From positions 1-38,594 of the forward strand of contig JAGVZN010000011.1 in NCBI GenBank assembly GCA_018302605.1: a stretch of DNA of 38,594 nt, read 5' to 3'. Under the pieces are notes generated by a model. The model was not told where the DNA came from and searched no databases. It saw only the letters and a program-made list of their open reading frames with translations. Within the stretch, counting starts at the first letter, position 1. Every line of letters begins with the position of its first letter. Source of the stretch: Candidatus Woesearchaeota archaeon. Lineage in GTDB: Archaea; Nanobdellota; Nanobdellia; Woesearchaeales; GW2011-AR9. A program made the translations under genes and the position numbers. Shown in pieces: positions 30,360 to 37,474 of the stretch.

Positions 30360-30942
30360 AAATAGACATATGTCTGAAAAAATAGACATTGCCACCTTAT
30401 ATCTCTCGGACTACCCTCTTGGTTTTTCCGGAAGAGAAATCGCCCGACGTCTCAAAATTAACCACCAAACCGCTTCTCTCGCTTTGAAGAGAATGGTTAA
30501 AGAATCTTTTCTCAAAAGTCACGTCGAAGGAAGAAATATAAAATATCATCTTAATTTTGATGATTTTAAAACAAAACATCTCCTTTCTCTGGCAGAAGAT
30601 CATAGAGCACAGCATTTTCTGCAGACCTTTGAATTAAAATCCGTTGTTTCACGTATTCTGCCTTATGTTGATACGATCATTATTTTTGGAAGCTTTGCAA
30701 AAGGATTACAGAAAGACGGGTCTGATTTAGATTTGGTACTTATCCAAAGTTCATCCCGTTCAAAAATAGAAGAGGTATTTCATTTATTTCCGCGAGAGAT
30801 TAATGCCCATTATGCGACCTGGAAAGAATTTACCAGTTCCTTTCGTCAGGGGAACCATCTTGCATTCGAAATAAGGAAAGATCATATTATCTATGGAAAT
30901 ATCCTCAAACTGATTGGTGTCTATTCGGGGGGGGGAAGTTAA
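30349..30942 (+). CDS. wHTH-nucleotidyltransferase (MNT) of module 2
   Basis: From the ATG at 30349 the product has 197 residues; 30370 is an alternative start, and the longer frame from 30286 overlaps the HEPN gene too far. Residues about 10-70 form a winged helix (FSGREIARRLKINHQTASLA). Residues about 100-150 hold IIFGSFAKGLQKDGSDLDLV (111-130; G114-S115, D126, D128), the minimal nucleotidyltransferase motif. It is the likely antitoxin of the preceding HEPN gene. The 3' end contains a run of nine G bases (30927-30935), translated as GGGS before the stop, a possible slippage site. Confidence 0.82.
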   Translation: MFGENRHMSEKIDIATLYLSDYPLGFSGREIARRLKINHQTASLALKRMVKESFLKSHVEGRNIKYHLNFDDFKTKHLLSLAEDHRAQHFLQTFELKSVVSRILPYVDTIIIFGSFAKGLQKDGSDLDLVLIQSSSRSKIEEVFHLFPREINAHYATWKEFTSSFRQGNHLAFEIRKDHIIYGNILKLIGVYSGGGS

Positions 30943-30990
30943 GAATAAATAGATAAATATAAGACTTTATCTTAACTACTATTAATAACC

Positions 30991-31227
30991 ATGAAAAAAC
31001 AGGTGTTGATGTGGATGATGCTGATTCTGCTATTTAACACCATCTTTGCTACTGCTCAGGAAGAGCCAACAGCATCATCAGTTGCCTCTTCTGATTGTAT
31101 TGTGAGCATAGCCCATAATCTGCCGGCAAAAGAAAATGTTCGACTGTTTAAAATATCGTTCACTCAATATAATTGGGGGTGCGGGGTTAAGAGTGTGTTT
31201 AACGGAAATGTGGTTGGGAAAAAATGA
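30991..31227 (+). CDS. Leader copy L3: 78-codon secreted-type ORF
   Basis: Begins MKKQVLMWMMLILLFNTIFA, nearly the same as L1, continues SSVASSDCIV, and ends FNGNVVGKK. The end matches L4 (FNGNVVGNRE) at DNA level too (TTTAACGGAAATGTGGTTGG). Its stop overlaps the start of PIN 2 by ATGA. It could be a small exported peptide, a coupled leader ORF, or both. The upstream TATTAATAACC is shared with L2. Confidence 0.55.
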   Translation: MKKQVLMWMMLILLFNTIFATAQEEPTASSVASSDCIVSIAHNLPAKENVRLFKISFTQYNWGCGVKSVFNGNVVGKK

Positions 31228-31730
31228 AACGATTATTATTAGATACTAATATTTATGGAGAAATTATTATTGATCGGGAGTTGGATTTATTAATCTCATC
31301 TTATCGAAAAAATCATCATAACTTAATTTATGGTTTTTCTTTCATTCGAAAAGAGTTGCGAGCAACACCTAAAACCAAAAAGTATGGACCACGAAATCTG
31401 CGGGTAGCTCTCCTTAGTTTGTATGATCTGATCGTTGGCAAGCATTCGTTGGTTGTTGATGAAACTAAACTTAAATCTATTGCTGAAAAATATTATGGAA
31501 TGTATCGAGAATTAGGTGGTTCTTTCGGGAAAGAAGAATTAATGTCTGATTTTATAATCGTTGCCTGTGCTTCATTGAAAAAAATGGACATTGTAGTCAG
31601 TGAAGATGATTCTACAATGCTTTCAGAGTTGTCATTGAAAGCTTATTCACTGGTAAATAAAGTATTAACCCTAGAGAATCCGGAGTTCTACGGATATGTA
31701 AAGCTAAAAGAACTACTATTGCGAGCGTGA
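31224..31730 (+). CDS. PIN-domain toxin-like nuclease 2
   Basis: The 168-residue product is a paralogue of PIN 1 (28063): it has the same MKRLLLDTNIYGE start, RNLRVALL, AEKYYGMYRELGG, MSDFIIVACAS and DIVVSEDDSTM. The PIN acidic residues are conserved. The start overlaps the stop of leader L3 by ATGA. Its 3' end overlaps by 15 bases the convergent 41-residue ORF at 31716-31841. Gene plus convergent ORF recur as a unit with PIN 1. Confidence 0.85.
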   Translation: MKRLLLDTNIYGEIIIDRELDLLISSYRKNHHNLIYGFSFIRKELRATPKTKKYGPRNLRVALLSLYDLIVGKHSLVVDETKLKSIAEKYYGMYRELGGSFGKEELMSDFIIVACASLKKMDIVVSEDDSTMLSELSLKAYSLVNKVLTLENPEFYGYVKLKELLLRA

Positions 31731-31841
31731 TTTCCCAGTATGATGACGAATAAACTCATAAGCAGCTCGAATAAATTCAGGATCTTTTTGAGCTTGCAGT
31801 ATCTCGTTGATAAGATCGTTATCTTTTTGCTGATTTCCCAT
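31716..31841 (-). CDS. Small convergent ORF, candidate antitoxin of PIN 2
   Basis: Forty-one codons from the ATG at 31841 to TAG at 31716. The product runs MGNQQKDNDLINEILQ, then AQKDPEFIRAAYEFIRHHTG. It shares DP(D/E)F(I/L)R and EFIR plus a terminal T with the ORF at 28532-28654. It starts 19 bases from the palindromic TATA box at 31861, so a leaderless mRNA is likely. The short helical protein could wrap the PIN active site as VapB tails do; this is inference. Confidence 0.6.
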   Translation of the reverse strand: MGNQQKDNDLINEILQAQKDPEFIRAAYEFIRHHTGKSRSQ

Positions 31842-31860
31842 TTTAAGACAGAAGAAAGCC

Positions 31861-31870
31861 TTATATATAA
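31861..31870. promoter_or_regulatory. Palindromic, probably bidirectional TATA box 2
   Basis: TTATATATAA with flanks GAAAGCC and AAGTTACGTTCGTATTT, matching 28672-28681 with its flanks. It is 19 bases from the minus-strand ORF start (31841) and 24 bases from the L4 ATG (31895). Confidence 0.6.
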
Positions 31871-31894
31871 AAGTTACGTTCGTATTTATTGAAG

Positions 31895-32062
31895 ATGAAA
31901 AAACAGGTCTTGATGTGGGTGATGCTGATTCTGCTAGTTGGTGGTCTCTTTGTTACTGTGTGGGGAGAGACCAAGGCAGCATCCATTGCTTCTTCCGATT
32001 GTAATTTGTGCTGTAAAAAGATGTCAATTTTTAACGGGAATGTGGTTGGGAACAGAGAATGA
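31895..32062 (+). CDS. Leader copy L4: 55-codon secreted-type ORF
   Basis: Begins MKKQVLMWVMLILLVGG as in the full-length gene at 33092, then switches to ASIASSDC as in L1/L3, and ends FNGNVVGNRE like L3. It is thus a mosaic of the other copies. Its stop overlaps the start of the DUF1016 nuclease by ATGA. Its promoter block is the same as that of L1. Confidence 0.55.
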   Translation: MKKQVLMWVMLILLVGGLFVTVWGETKAASIASSDCNLCCKKMSIFNGNVVGNRE

Positions 32063-33087
32063 CAACTAAAATAATTAAAGAGAAAAAAGACTATCATCAT
32101 TTAATTAAAGTTGTTGGTCAGCTCCTCGAAGAGGCTCGAAAAAAGGTATACTCCACAGTTAATTCTATTCTGGTAGATACTTATTGGGAAATTGGACAAA
32201 GAATTGTTGAATTTGAGCAGCAAGGTAAAGAAAAAGCAGAATATGGGAGTAGATTACTAGAAAAATTATCGAGTGACTTGAAGCTTGAATATGGGAAAGG
32301 TTTTAGTAAGAGTAATTTAATCTATATGAGGCTTTTTTATCTCCACTATCCAAAAAGTGAGATGCTGTCTCACCAATTGAGTTGGTCCCATTATTTCGAA
32401 CTTTTAAAAATTGATGATAATTTAGCCCGTTCTTTTTACGAACATCAATGTCTAAATGAGCGATGGTCTGTTAGCGAGTTAAAACGACAGAAAAACTCGG
32501 CTTTGTTTGAACGGATAGCTTTTAGTAGGGATAAAAAAGGGATCTTAAAGTTAGCAAAAGAAGGGTGTATCATCGAGCGAGCAGATGATCTTATTCGTGA
32601 TCCATACGTCCTTGAATTCCTTGGGCTTCCTGAAAAGAAGAAGTATTCTGAAAAAGAACTGGAGCAGAGGATCATAGATAATTTACAGCATTTTTTGCTG
32701 GAATTAGGAAAAGGCTTCACTTTTGTTGCCAGACAATTTAGAATGAGCTTGGCAAATCGACACTATTATATCGACTTGGTTTTTTATCATCGTATCCTTA
32801 AGTGCTTCGTTCTCATTGATTTAAAGATTGGTGAAGTTACGCACGCTGATATTGGACAGATGAATCTATATCTCAATTATTTTAAATCCGAAGAAATGAC
32901 GGAAGGAGACAATGAACCTATCGGTATAATTCTCACCACCGAGAAAGAGAAAGTGATGGTACAGTACGCGTTAGGCAGTCTCTCAAACAAGTTATTTGTT
33001 TCAAAATATCAATTATATCTTCCTCATAAGAAAGAATTAGAAGCCGAAATAAGAAAACTCTTAAATAAAGAGAAAAAAATAAGGTAG
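32059..33087 (+). CDS. DUF1016 (YhcG-like) PD-(D/E)XK nuclease family protein
   Basis: The 342-residue product has the two parts of the YhcG/DUF1016 family. The N-terminal helical domain (residues about 10-150) holds VDTYWEIGQRIVEFEQQG and YGSRLLEKLSSDLK. The C-terminal nuclease domain has D239 in HYYIDLVFYH and D254-L-K256 in LIDLKIGE. Length is typical. Such proteins occur in toxin, restriction-associated and defence islands and are predicted DNA nucleases. The start overlaps the stop of leader L4. No partner antitoxin is visible. It ends five bases before the full-length leader-protein gene. Confidence 0.87.
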   Translation: MTTKIIKEKKDYHHLIKVVGQLLEEARKKVYSTVNSILVDTYWEIGQRIVEFEQQGKEKAEYGSRLLEKLSSDLKLEYGKGFSKSNLIYMRLFYLHYPKSEMLSHQLSWSHYFELLKIDDNLARSFYEHQCLNERWSVSELKRQKNSALFERIAFSRDKKGILKLAKEGCIIERADDLIRDPYVLEFLGLPEKKKYSEKELEQRIIDNLQHFLLELGKGFTFVARQFRMSLANRHYYIDLVFYHRILKCFVLIDLKIGEVTHADIGQMNLYLNYFKSEEMTEGDNEPIGIILTTEKEKVMVQYALGSLSNKLFVSKYQLYLPHKKELEAEIRKLLNKEKKIR

Positions 33088-33091
33088 TAAG

Positions 33092-34957
33092 ATGAAAAAA
33101 CAGGTGTTGATGTGGGTGATGCTGATTCTGCTAGTTGGAGGTATGGTGGAAGCGGCGAAAAAGGGGGAAATAATATTCGATAATGGGGTAATGGTGGGAG
33201 TTTATATCGATACTAGTCAGGCAGTTAGGATTGGAGATACTATCTCGTTCGCTAAACAGGCAAACTCAGTTGTAGTAGGCATTTCAAATTCTGGTCAAAT
33301 ATTCACGATGGAGGAAGCTAATTACAAGCAGAATTACAACCCCAAGAAAGATTATACAATTGATGAGTCAATTTTATGGATCGGTTCACCCGGTTATGAT
33401 AAAATAGTTATAAAAAAAGCTCCTGAATCAGAATCTGAACCGGAAAAAACTATTCCTCCAACGGAACCTGAACCGGAAGACACCACTCCAACTCCATCAT
33501 CCCCCGTCTATAATTCCCTCGCCGACATCCAACTCGCCCTTAAAGATAAAAAAATCACTCATGGACAAGCGTATGAAGAGGCGGCGAAAATAGCTAAACA
33601 AGAAGCGGACAAGTTCAAAAAAACAAAAGAAGTGTATGATCAAAAATTGCAGAATCTTGGGACCGGAAAAATCGATAAAGAAGGGAAGATACCCCCTACT
33701 GTGGCCGGAAATGATTTAGATGTAACTGGCAAAGTATTGGGATTTCCCCAACGGCCACCAGAAGGGCGGGCCGTTCAGAATTTCAAAGAGTTAAAGGTCG
33801 GGGATAGACTCTATTTAAATGATGATGATCAAAATCCCGAATATGGCAATATTAAATCTATCGATAAAGAAACCGGAGAAATTGAGTGGGTAGCTGAATC
33901 TAATCAGAACATAAATGTAATATTTACCCCAGAGAGCCACCCAGACATTGCTTCAAAAATGTTTAAACCGATTTCAGATGATGAATTCAGAAAACAGCAA
34001 CAAACTTTGTTAGACTCCCAAAAACCAAATGAAAATAACGCCAAAGCAGCTCAAACCTTCGCCGAATCCATCCAATGGCAAGGCACCTGGCTGGATGCTA
34101 TGGATCTGTCGAACTGGTATTCCAAGGGGGAGTATTCCGCTAAAAAATGGGGCGCATTCATCAGCGGCGGATTCCAAGCCGTTGCCTCATTAGGTGAATA
34201 TCGCGCTCTTTCTAATCTGCTCTTCCCGGAAACGACAGAAGCCTGGTCGGAATGGGCAAACAGTGAAACACTCAACAGGTGGGCAAGCCTGCCCAGTACA
34301 ATCACCGCTGATCTTTGTGTCGATGATGATACCAAGCGGGCAAACCGGCCAGGGCAAACAGCAGTCTTTATCACGACCTCGGCAGGAACACATCAATCTG
34401 TCGGCGCAGCCTCCGCCGAACGTTCGCCGGCAAAATTCCCGATCATTTGCACGAAAGATAAGGACGACGAATGGACCTGTCCGAAAAACTTAGTCTGCAA
34501 TGATAACACTTTCTGTTTTAAAGACAAGAGTGCAACAAAACCGGAAGAAGGTTATTTCTACAAGATCACCTGGGCGGTCAAGGCTCCGGCCGATGAAAAA
34601 TTTACCCGTTTTGTTGATGAAGCCGGCAATGCCGCCAAATTTAATGTCTATCTTGTCGGACCAGTTGGTGATCTTCCCCTGTACACGCGCAAGGGCATTA
34701 CTGATCCCAAGAAAGTCATCCAATTAGTAAAAGGAGATTCAGATGGCGGTATGATCATCCGCTATCTGCCGGGTGAATACAGCCAAGTCTGCGTCCGCTT
34801 TGCCGATGACGGTTACATCAAAGATCGTGATGGTGATGACATCCATGAGTTTTGCAATTCTGTTACCCTTTCGGAAGGAGGCGTGACCGAATATGCGCAA
34901 TCTGCGCGGTTTGAAACCATTGCCTCCACTTCTGCGGAAGTGGAACTGAATATTTGA
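33092..34957 (+). CDS. Secreted surface protein with leader L5 (full-length)
   Basis: The 621-residue protein starts with the repeated signal MKKQVLMWVMLILLVGG. A small beta-rich domain (about 25-110), an acidic Pro/Glu linker (ESEPEKTIPPTEPEPEDTT), a helical segment and a Cys-containing C-terminal half with beta structure follow (CTKDKDDEWTCPKNLVCNDN). I recognise no enzyme. AGGT six bases before the ATG serves as ribosome site. Base use changes inside the gene: AT-rich to about 34,050, GC-richer afterwards like the genes before 28066. That suggests the 5' part was exchanged by recombination, and that the gene is the likely source or last descendant of the truncated leaders upstream. Confidence 0.68.
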   Translation: MKKQVLMWVMLILLVGGMVEAAKKGEIIFDNGVMVGVYIDTSQAVRIGDTISFAKQANSVVVGISNSGQIFTMEEANYKQNYNPKKDYTIDESILWIGSPGYDKIVIKKAPESESEPEKTIPPTEPEPEDTTPTPSSPVYNSLADIQLALKDKKITHGQAYEEAAKIAKQEADKFKKTKEVYDQKLQNLGTGKIDKEGKIPPTVAGNDLDVTGKVLGFPQRPPEGRAVQNFKELKVGDRLYLNDDDQNPEYGNIKSIDKETGEIEWVAESNQNINVIFTPESHPDIASKMFKPISDDEFRKQQQTLLDSQKPNENNAKAAQTFAESIQWQGTWLDAMDLSNWYSKGEYSAKKWGAFISGGFQAVASLGEYRALSNLLFPETTEAWSEWANSETLNRWASLPSTITADLCVDDDTKRANRPGQTAVFITTSAGTHQSVGAASAERSPAKFPIICTKDKDDEWTCPKNLVCNDNTFCFKDKSATKPEEGYFYKITWAVKAPADEKFTRFVDEAGNAAKFNVYLVGPVGDLPLYTRKGITDPKKVIQLVKGDSDGGMIIRYLPGEYSQVCVRFADDGYIKDRDGDDIHEFCNSVTLSEGGVTEYAQSARFETIASTSAEVELNI

Positions 34958-35004
34958 TCGTTCCGGTGATCATCGTTTCTCTTTGACTCTCAATTTGTGA
35001 AGAA

Positions 35005-35016
35005 AAATATATAAAC
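35005..35016 (+). promoter_or_regulatory. TATA box for the RelB/RelE-like pair
   Basis: AAATATATAAAC lies 24-36 bases before the ATG at 35041. Confidence 0.5.
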
Positions 35017-35040
35017 CAGGTCATCTAAAGAATGTAGAAT

Positions 35041-35235
35041 ATGACTACAGACATAAAAGTAATTGAAGAATTAAAAGCAATCCGTGCTGATCTTGGTTAT
35101 ATTAAAGAACATATGGTTGATGTAGATGCTACCCTCACCGAAGAGGATTATATAGATTTACAAAAGTATCGCGGTGAAAAGAAAAACAAGAGACTCGCAT
35201 CTCACGCTTCGGTAAAAAGAGAATTAGGTCTTTGA
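35041..35235 (+). CDS. RelB-like antitoxin
   Basis: The 64-residue product is small, charged and helical (VIEELKAIRADLGYIKEHM, then LTEEDYIDLQKYRGEKK). It stands one base before a RelE-family gene and behind its own TATA box. Size, position and composition fit the antitoxin of an archaeal RelBE pair: it would neutralise the toxin and repress the promoter. No clear ribbon-helix-helix motif is visible, so the exact antitoxin class is uncertain. Confidence 0.7.
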   Translation: MTTDIKVIEELKAIRADLGYIKEHMVDVDATLTEEDYIDLQKYRGEKKNKRLASHASVKRELGL

Positions 35236-35236
35236 G

Positions 35237-35494
35237 ATGTATTCCGTGGAGTATTCCCAACAAGCACGAAAATTTCTAAAAAGCTGTAATCGTATTCTTA
35301 TTCAAAGAATATTTCAGAAAATAGACCGGATACAGAACGAGCCAGTTATCCCGGATACAAAAGTGATTCAAGGCTTTAGCGAGAGATTATACCGAGTACG
35401 GGTTGGTGAATATCGCATTCTCTATGAAGTTGATTACTCTTTAAAAATGATTGGAATTGTCAAGATCGATAAGCGCTCTCGTGTATATGATTAA
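35237..35494 (+). CDS. relE: RelE/ParE-family toxin
   Basis: The 85-residue product has the RelE fold pattern: YSVEYSQQARKFLKSC, then KIDRIQNEP, ERLYRVRVGEYRILYEVD and KIDKRSRVYD. RelE toxins cut mRNA in the ribosomal A site. The conserved LYRVRVGEYRILYEV segment with its arginines is intact. It lies one base after the antitoxin stop. It stands outside the MKKQ-repeat array, so it is an independent module. Confidence 0.85.
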   Translation: MYSVEYSQQARKFLKSCNRILIQRIFQKIDRIQNEPVIPDTKVIQGFSERLYRVRVGEYRILYEVDYSLKMIGIVKIDKRSRVYD

Positions 35495-35565
35495 GCTCGA
35501 AAGGATTATTTACTCCATTCGGGGCTTCCATTACCTTTTTATACTTTAGCCTGTTCAATACTCCT

Positions 35566-36384
35566 ATGAACAAAGCTGTCATCCGCTATCTCCACTCATT
35601 CTATCTGAATGGCACGGTCATCAAGATGTTTGGTATTGACATCATCGCTGGTGCTTTTATTGTCCTTTGCGCTTTTCTGCTCAACAAGATCCTGGAATGG
35701 CGGCTGTATCTGATTACGGGCGGGATGGACGTGGAAGCATTCAAAACTGCTTTACTTAGCGCTTCTGCTGAAACAGCCAAGCAGTTCCTCTTCGACACCA
35801 AAGTCTTTGTTGTCCTCTTTTTTTTAGTACTGCTCATCTTTCTCTTCTCCGCCCTCTGTTTTAGCGCCGTCTCCCAATATGCCGTTTGGTCGCTGCTTTT
35901 TAAAAAGAAAACGGCCTACACACACAAAAAAATCTTATCTTGGCTGGGGCTTTTTGCTGCATTCCTTCTGCTCGGTTCTGCTGTCCTGCTTGCCTACTTC
36001 CCATTGAACGTGTTCATCCATTTTCTCCTCCCGGAAGGGGTCGGCTCCGCCGCGCTCATCGTCGGCCTGTTCAATACTCTTTGCCTGCTTCTCTTCCTCG
36101 TCGGGACGCTTGTTATTGAGTATCATTTCATCGAGAAAGAAAAAGTCTGGGAAAGTATCGGGGCATCTTTCCGTTGGATAAAGCAGCATTATCAGAAATT
36201 CTCGCTGATTGTCTTCTTTGGCCTGTTGACCTTTGTGATCATCAATCTGCTTTATGGAAAACTGCTGCCCGTCCGTTTTACGCTGGCCGCAGCCCCGACA
36301 ACCATTTTCTTTCTCAAGCTATTCATCTTTCTCGGCTTCTATAATTGGTTAAGAGAGTATGTTGTGAGGGAAATGAAAGAATGA
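35566..36384 (+). CDS. Polytopic membrane protein of unknown function
   Basis: The 272-residue product has about six hydrophobic segments (near residues 22-42, 78-102, 122-145, 160-185, 212-232 and 245-262). Charged loops such as FKKKTAYTHKK and EKEKVWESIGASFRWIK separate them. I recognise no transporter or enzyme signature. A TATA box (TTTTTATAC at 35536-35545) lies 20-29 bases before the ATG. It is convergent with the minus-strand ribosomal operon. Confidence 0.65.
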   Translation: MNKAVIRYLHSFYLNGTVIKMFGIDIIAGAFIVLCAFLLNKILEWRLYLITGGMDVEAFKTALLSASAETAKQFLFDTKVFVVLFFLVLLIFLFSALCFSAVSQYAVWSLLFKKKTAYTHKKILSWLGLFAAFLLLGSAVLLAYFPLNVFIHFLLPEGVGSAALIVGLFNTLCLLLFLVGTLVIEYHFIEKEKVWESIGASFRWIKQHYQKFSLIVFFGLLTFVIINLLYGKLLPVRFTLAAAPTTIFFLKLFIFLGFYNWLREYVVREMKE

Positions 36385-36410
36385 TGATTTAATCATAATC
36401 CTCCTGCTGT

Positions 36411-37241
36411 TCATAACTCCCGATACCAATTCCGATCTTTCCGCTGCTCATACCCTAAACGTTCAGCTGTGTGATCATAGATCTGTCTCCCTCTCTCCAG
36501 AGGCAGTTTTTGGTATTCATAAAACCAGCGATTATTCTCTGCACTTTGGACGGAAACGACTTTAAACTCAGTCTCTTGCGCCAGCTGTTCCACGCAGGAG
36601 ACCAGAAATCTCTTCCAATCCAATGTTCCCAAACAGCCGCCGCCTTTATTTCCCTGGTGATCATTGTATTTCACGGCAATTCCCTGAAGCTGGTGGATCC
36701 GCAGTTCATCTTTTTTTGAGGGGAGGACGCTAATCAGGCAGCGCGGGACTTCTTGGTGGCACAGGCAAAAACTGATTGGTGTATCGAGATAAAGATCAAA
36801 AGTCTTTCGGTATTCTTTTCTATCAGCCCAGAATCGGGCATAATTTTTTTCGAAGCCGACCACTCTTGCTTCGTACGTCTCCAGCGGCTTTATAGTGAAT
36901 CCAGCTGTATGTTGAGCGGTCATCTCAAAAGGGGGAATAACGCAGTCTCTTAATATTGGAGAAAGATCACATTCTTTCACAAAACGGGATTTCAGATGAT
37001 GCAGGAGAAAAGCGGAAGGCAGGACTAAATCGCTTGAAAACGAGAAATATTTCCAATCGAGGCAATTTGCCGTGTTCTCTAACTCCTCTGGTTCTAATGC
37101 GGTCGCTTCGAGAATTTCTGAAAGCAGAATTTTTTCGGCTGCCGACGCTTTCGGTTTTTGTCTTTCTGCAAGCCAGCTTTCAACGAGGATAGAAAGTTCT
37201 GCTTCGATCATTGCTCTGTAATCAGCCCTTCCTAAATTCAC
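36411..37241 (-). CDS. Protein of unknown function at the end of the ribosomal operon
   Basis: The 276-residue product is soluble, rich in Trp, Tyr and Cys, with no membrane segment. It contains GNKGGGCLGTLDWKRFLVS and a basic, aromatic C-terminus (LGYEQRKDRNWYREL). I recognise no family. The ATG at 37241 overlaps the end of rpoN by 20 bases, so it is translated with the L18e-L13-S9-rpoN operon. A shorter start may be used, but the overlapping one keeps it coupled. Its position hints at a role in transcription or translation; this is inference. Confidence 0.6.
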   Translation of the reverse strand: MNLGRADYRAMIEAELSILVESWLAERQKPKASAAEKILLSEILEATALEPEELENTANCLDWKYFSFSSDLVLPSAFLLHHLKSRFVKECDLSPILRDCVIPPFEMTAQHTAGFTIKPLETYEARVVGFEKNYARFWADRKEYRKTFDLYLDTPISFCLCHQEVPRCLISVLPSKKDELRIHQLQGIAVKYNDHQGNKGGGCLGTLDWKRFLVSCVEQLAQETEFKVVSVQSAENNRWFYEYQKLPLERGRQIYDHTAERLGYEQRKDRNWYREL

Positions 37242-37419
37242 CAGCCGTGTCGATCAGATCGACGTGTCCAAGAAACAATCCTCGGCAGCAATAGCGTTCC
37301 AAACCGAGAGCATCAAGTGCTTTTTTCATCTCTTCTCCCCGTTCTACCCTTTGGTCAAATTCTTCTTTGAGATGGCCGACTGGTTTGCCGCAACTAAAGC
37401 AGCGGATTGGTATAATCAT
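37222..37419 (-). CDS. rpoN: DNA-directed RNA polymerase subunit N (Rpb10 homologue)
   Basis: The 65-residue product is subunit N of the archaeal RNA polymerase: it starts MIIPIRCFSCGKPVG with the first zinc pair CFSC and has RYCCRGLFLGHVDLID with the CC pair and the hallmark HVDLI. It helps assemble the RpoD/RpoL part of the polymerase. Length is normal. Its place behind S9 is the standard archaeal operon order. The name is unrelated to bacterial sigma-54. Confidence 0.97.
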   Translation of the reverse strand: MIIPIRCFSCGKPVGHLKEEFDQRVERGEEMKKALDALGLERYCCRGLFLGHVDLIDTAGEFRKG

Positions 37420-37474
37420 TTTTGTGTAACCTCATTTGTGCAATTTTTGGTTTCTTCGTCTATTTTTTGTTTCC

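Noticed and set aside
37222-37419. Link between the gene named rpoN and the sigma-54-activator-like ATPase at the left edge
   Set aside because: The archaeal rpoN product is the small zinc-binding polymerase subunit N, not sigma-54. The name match is accidental.
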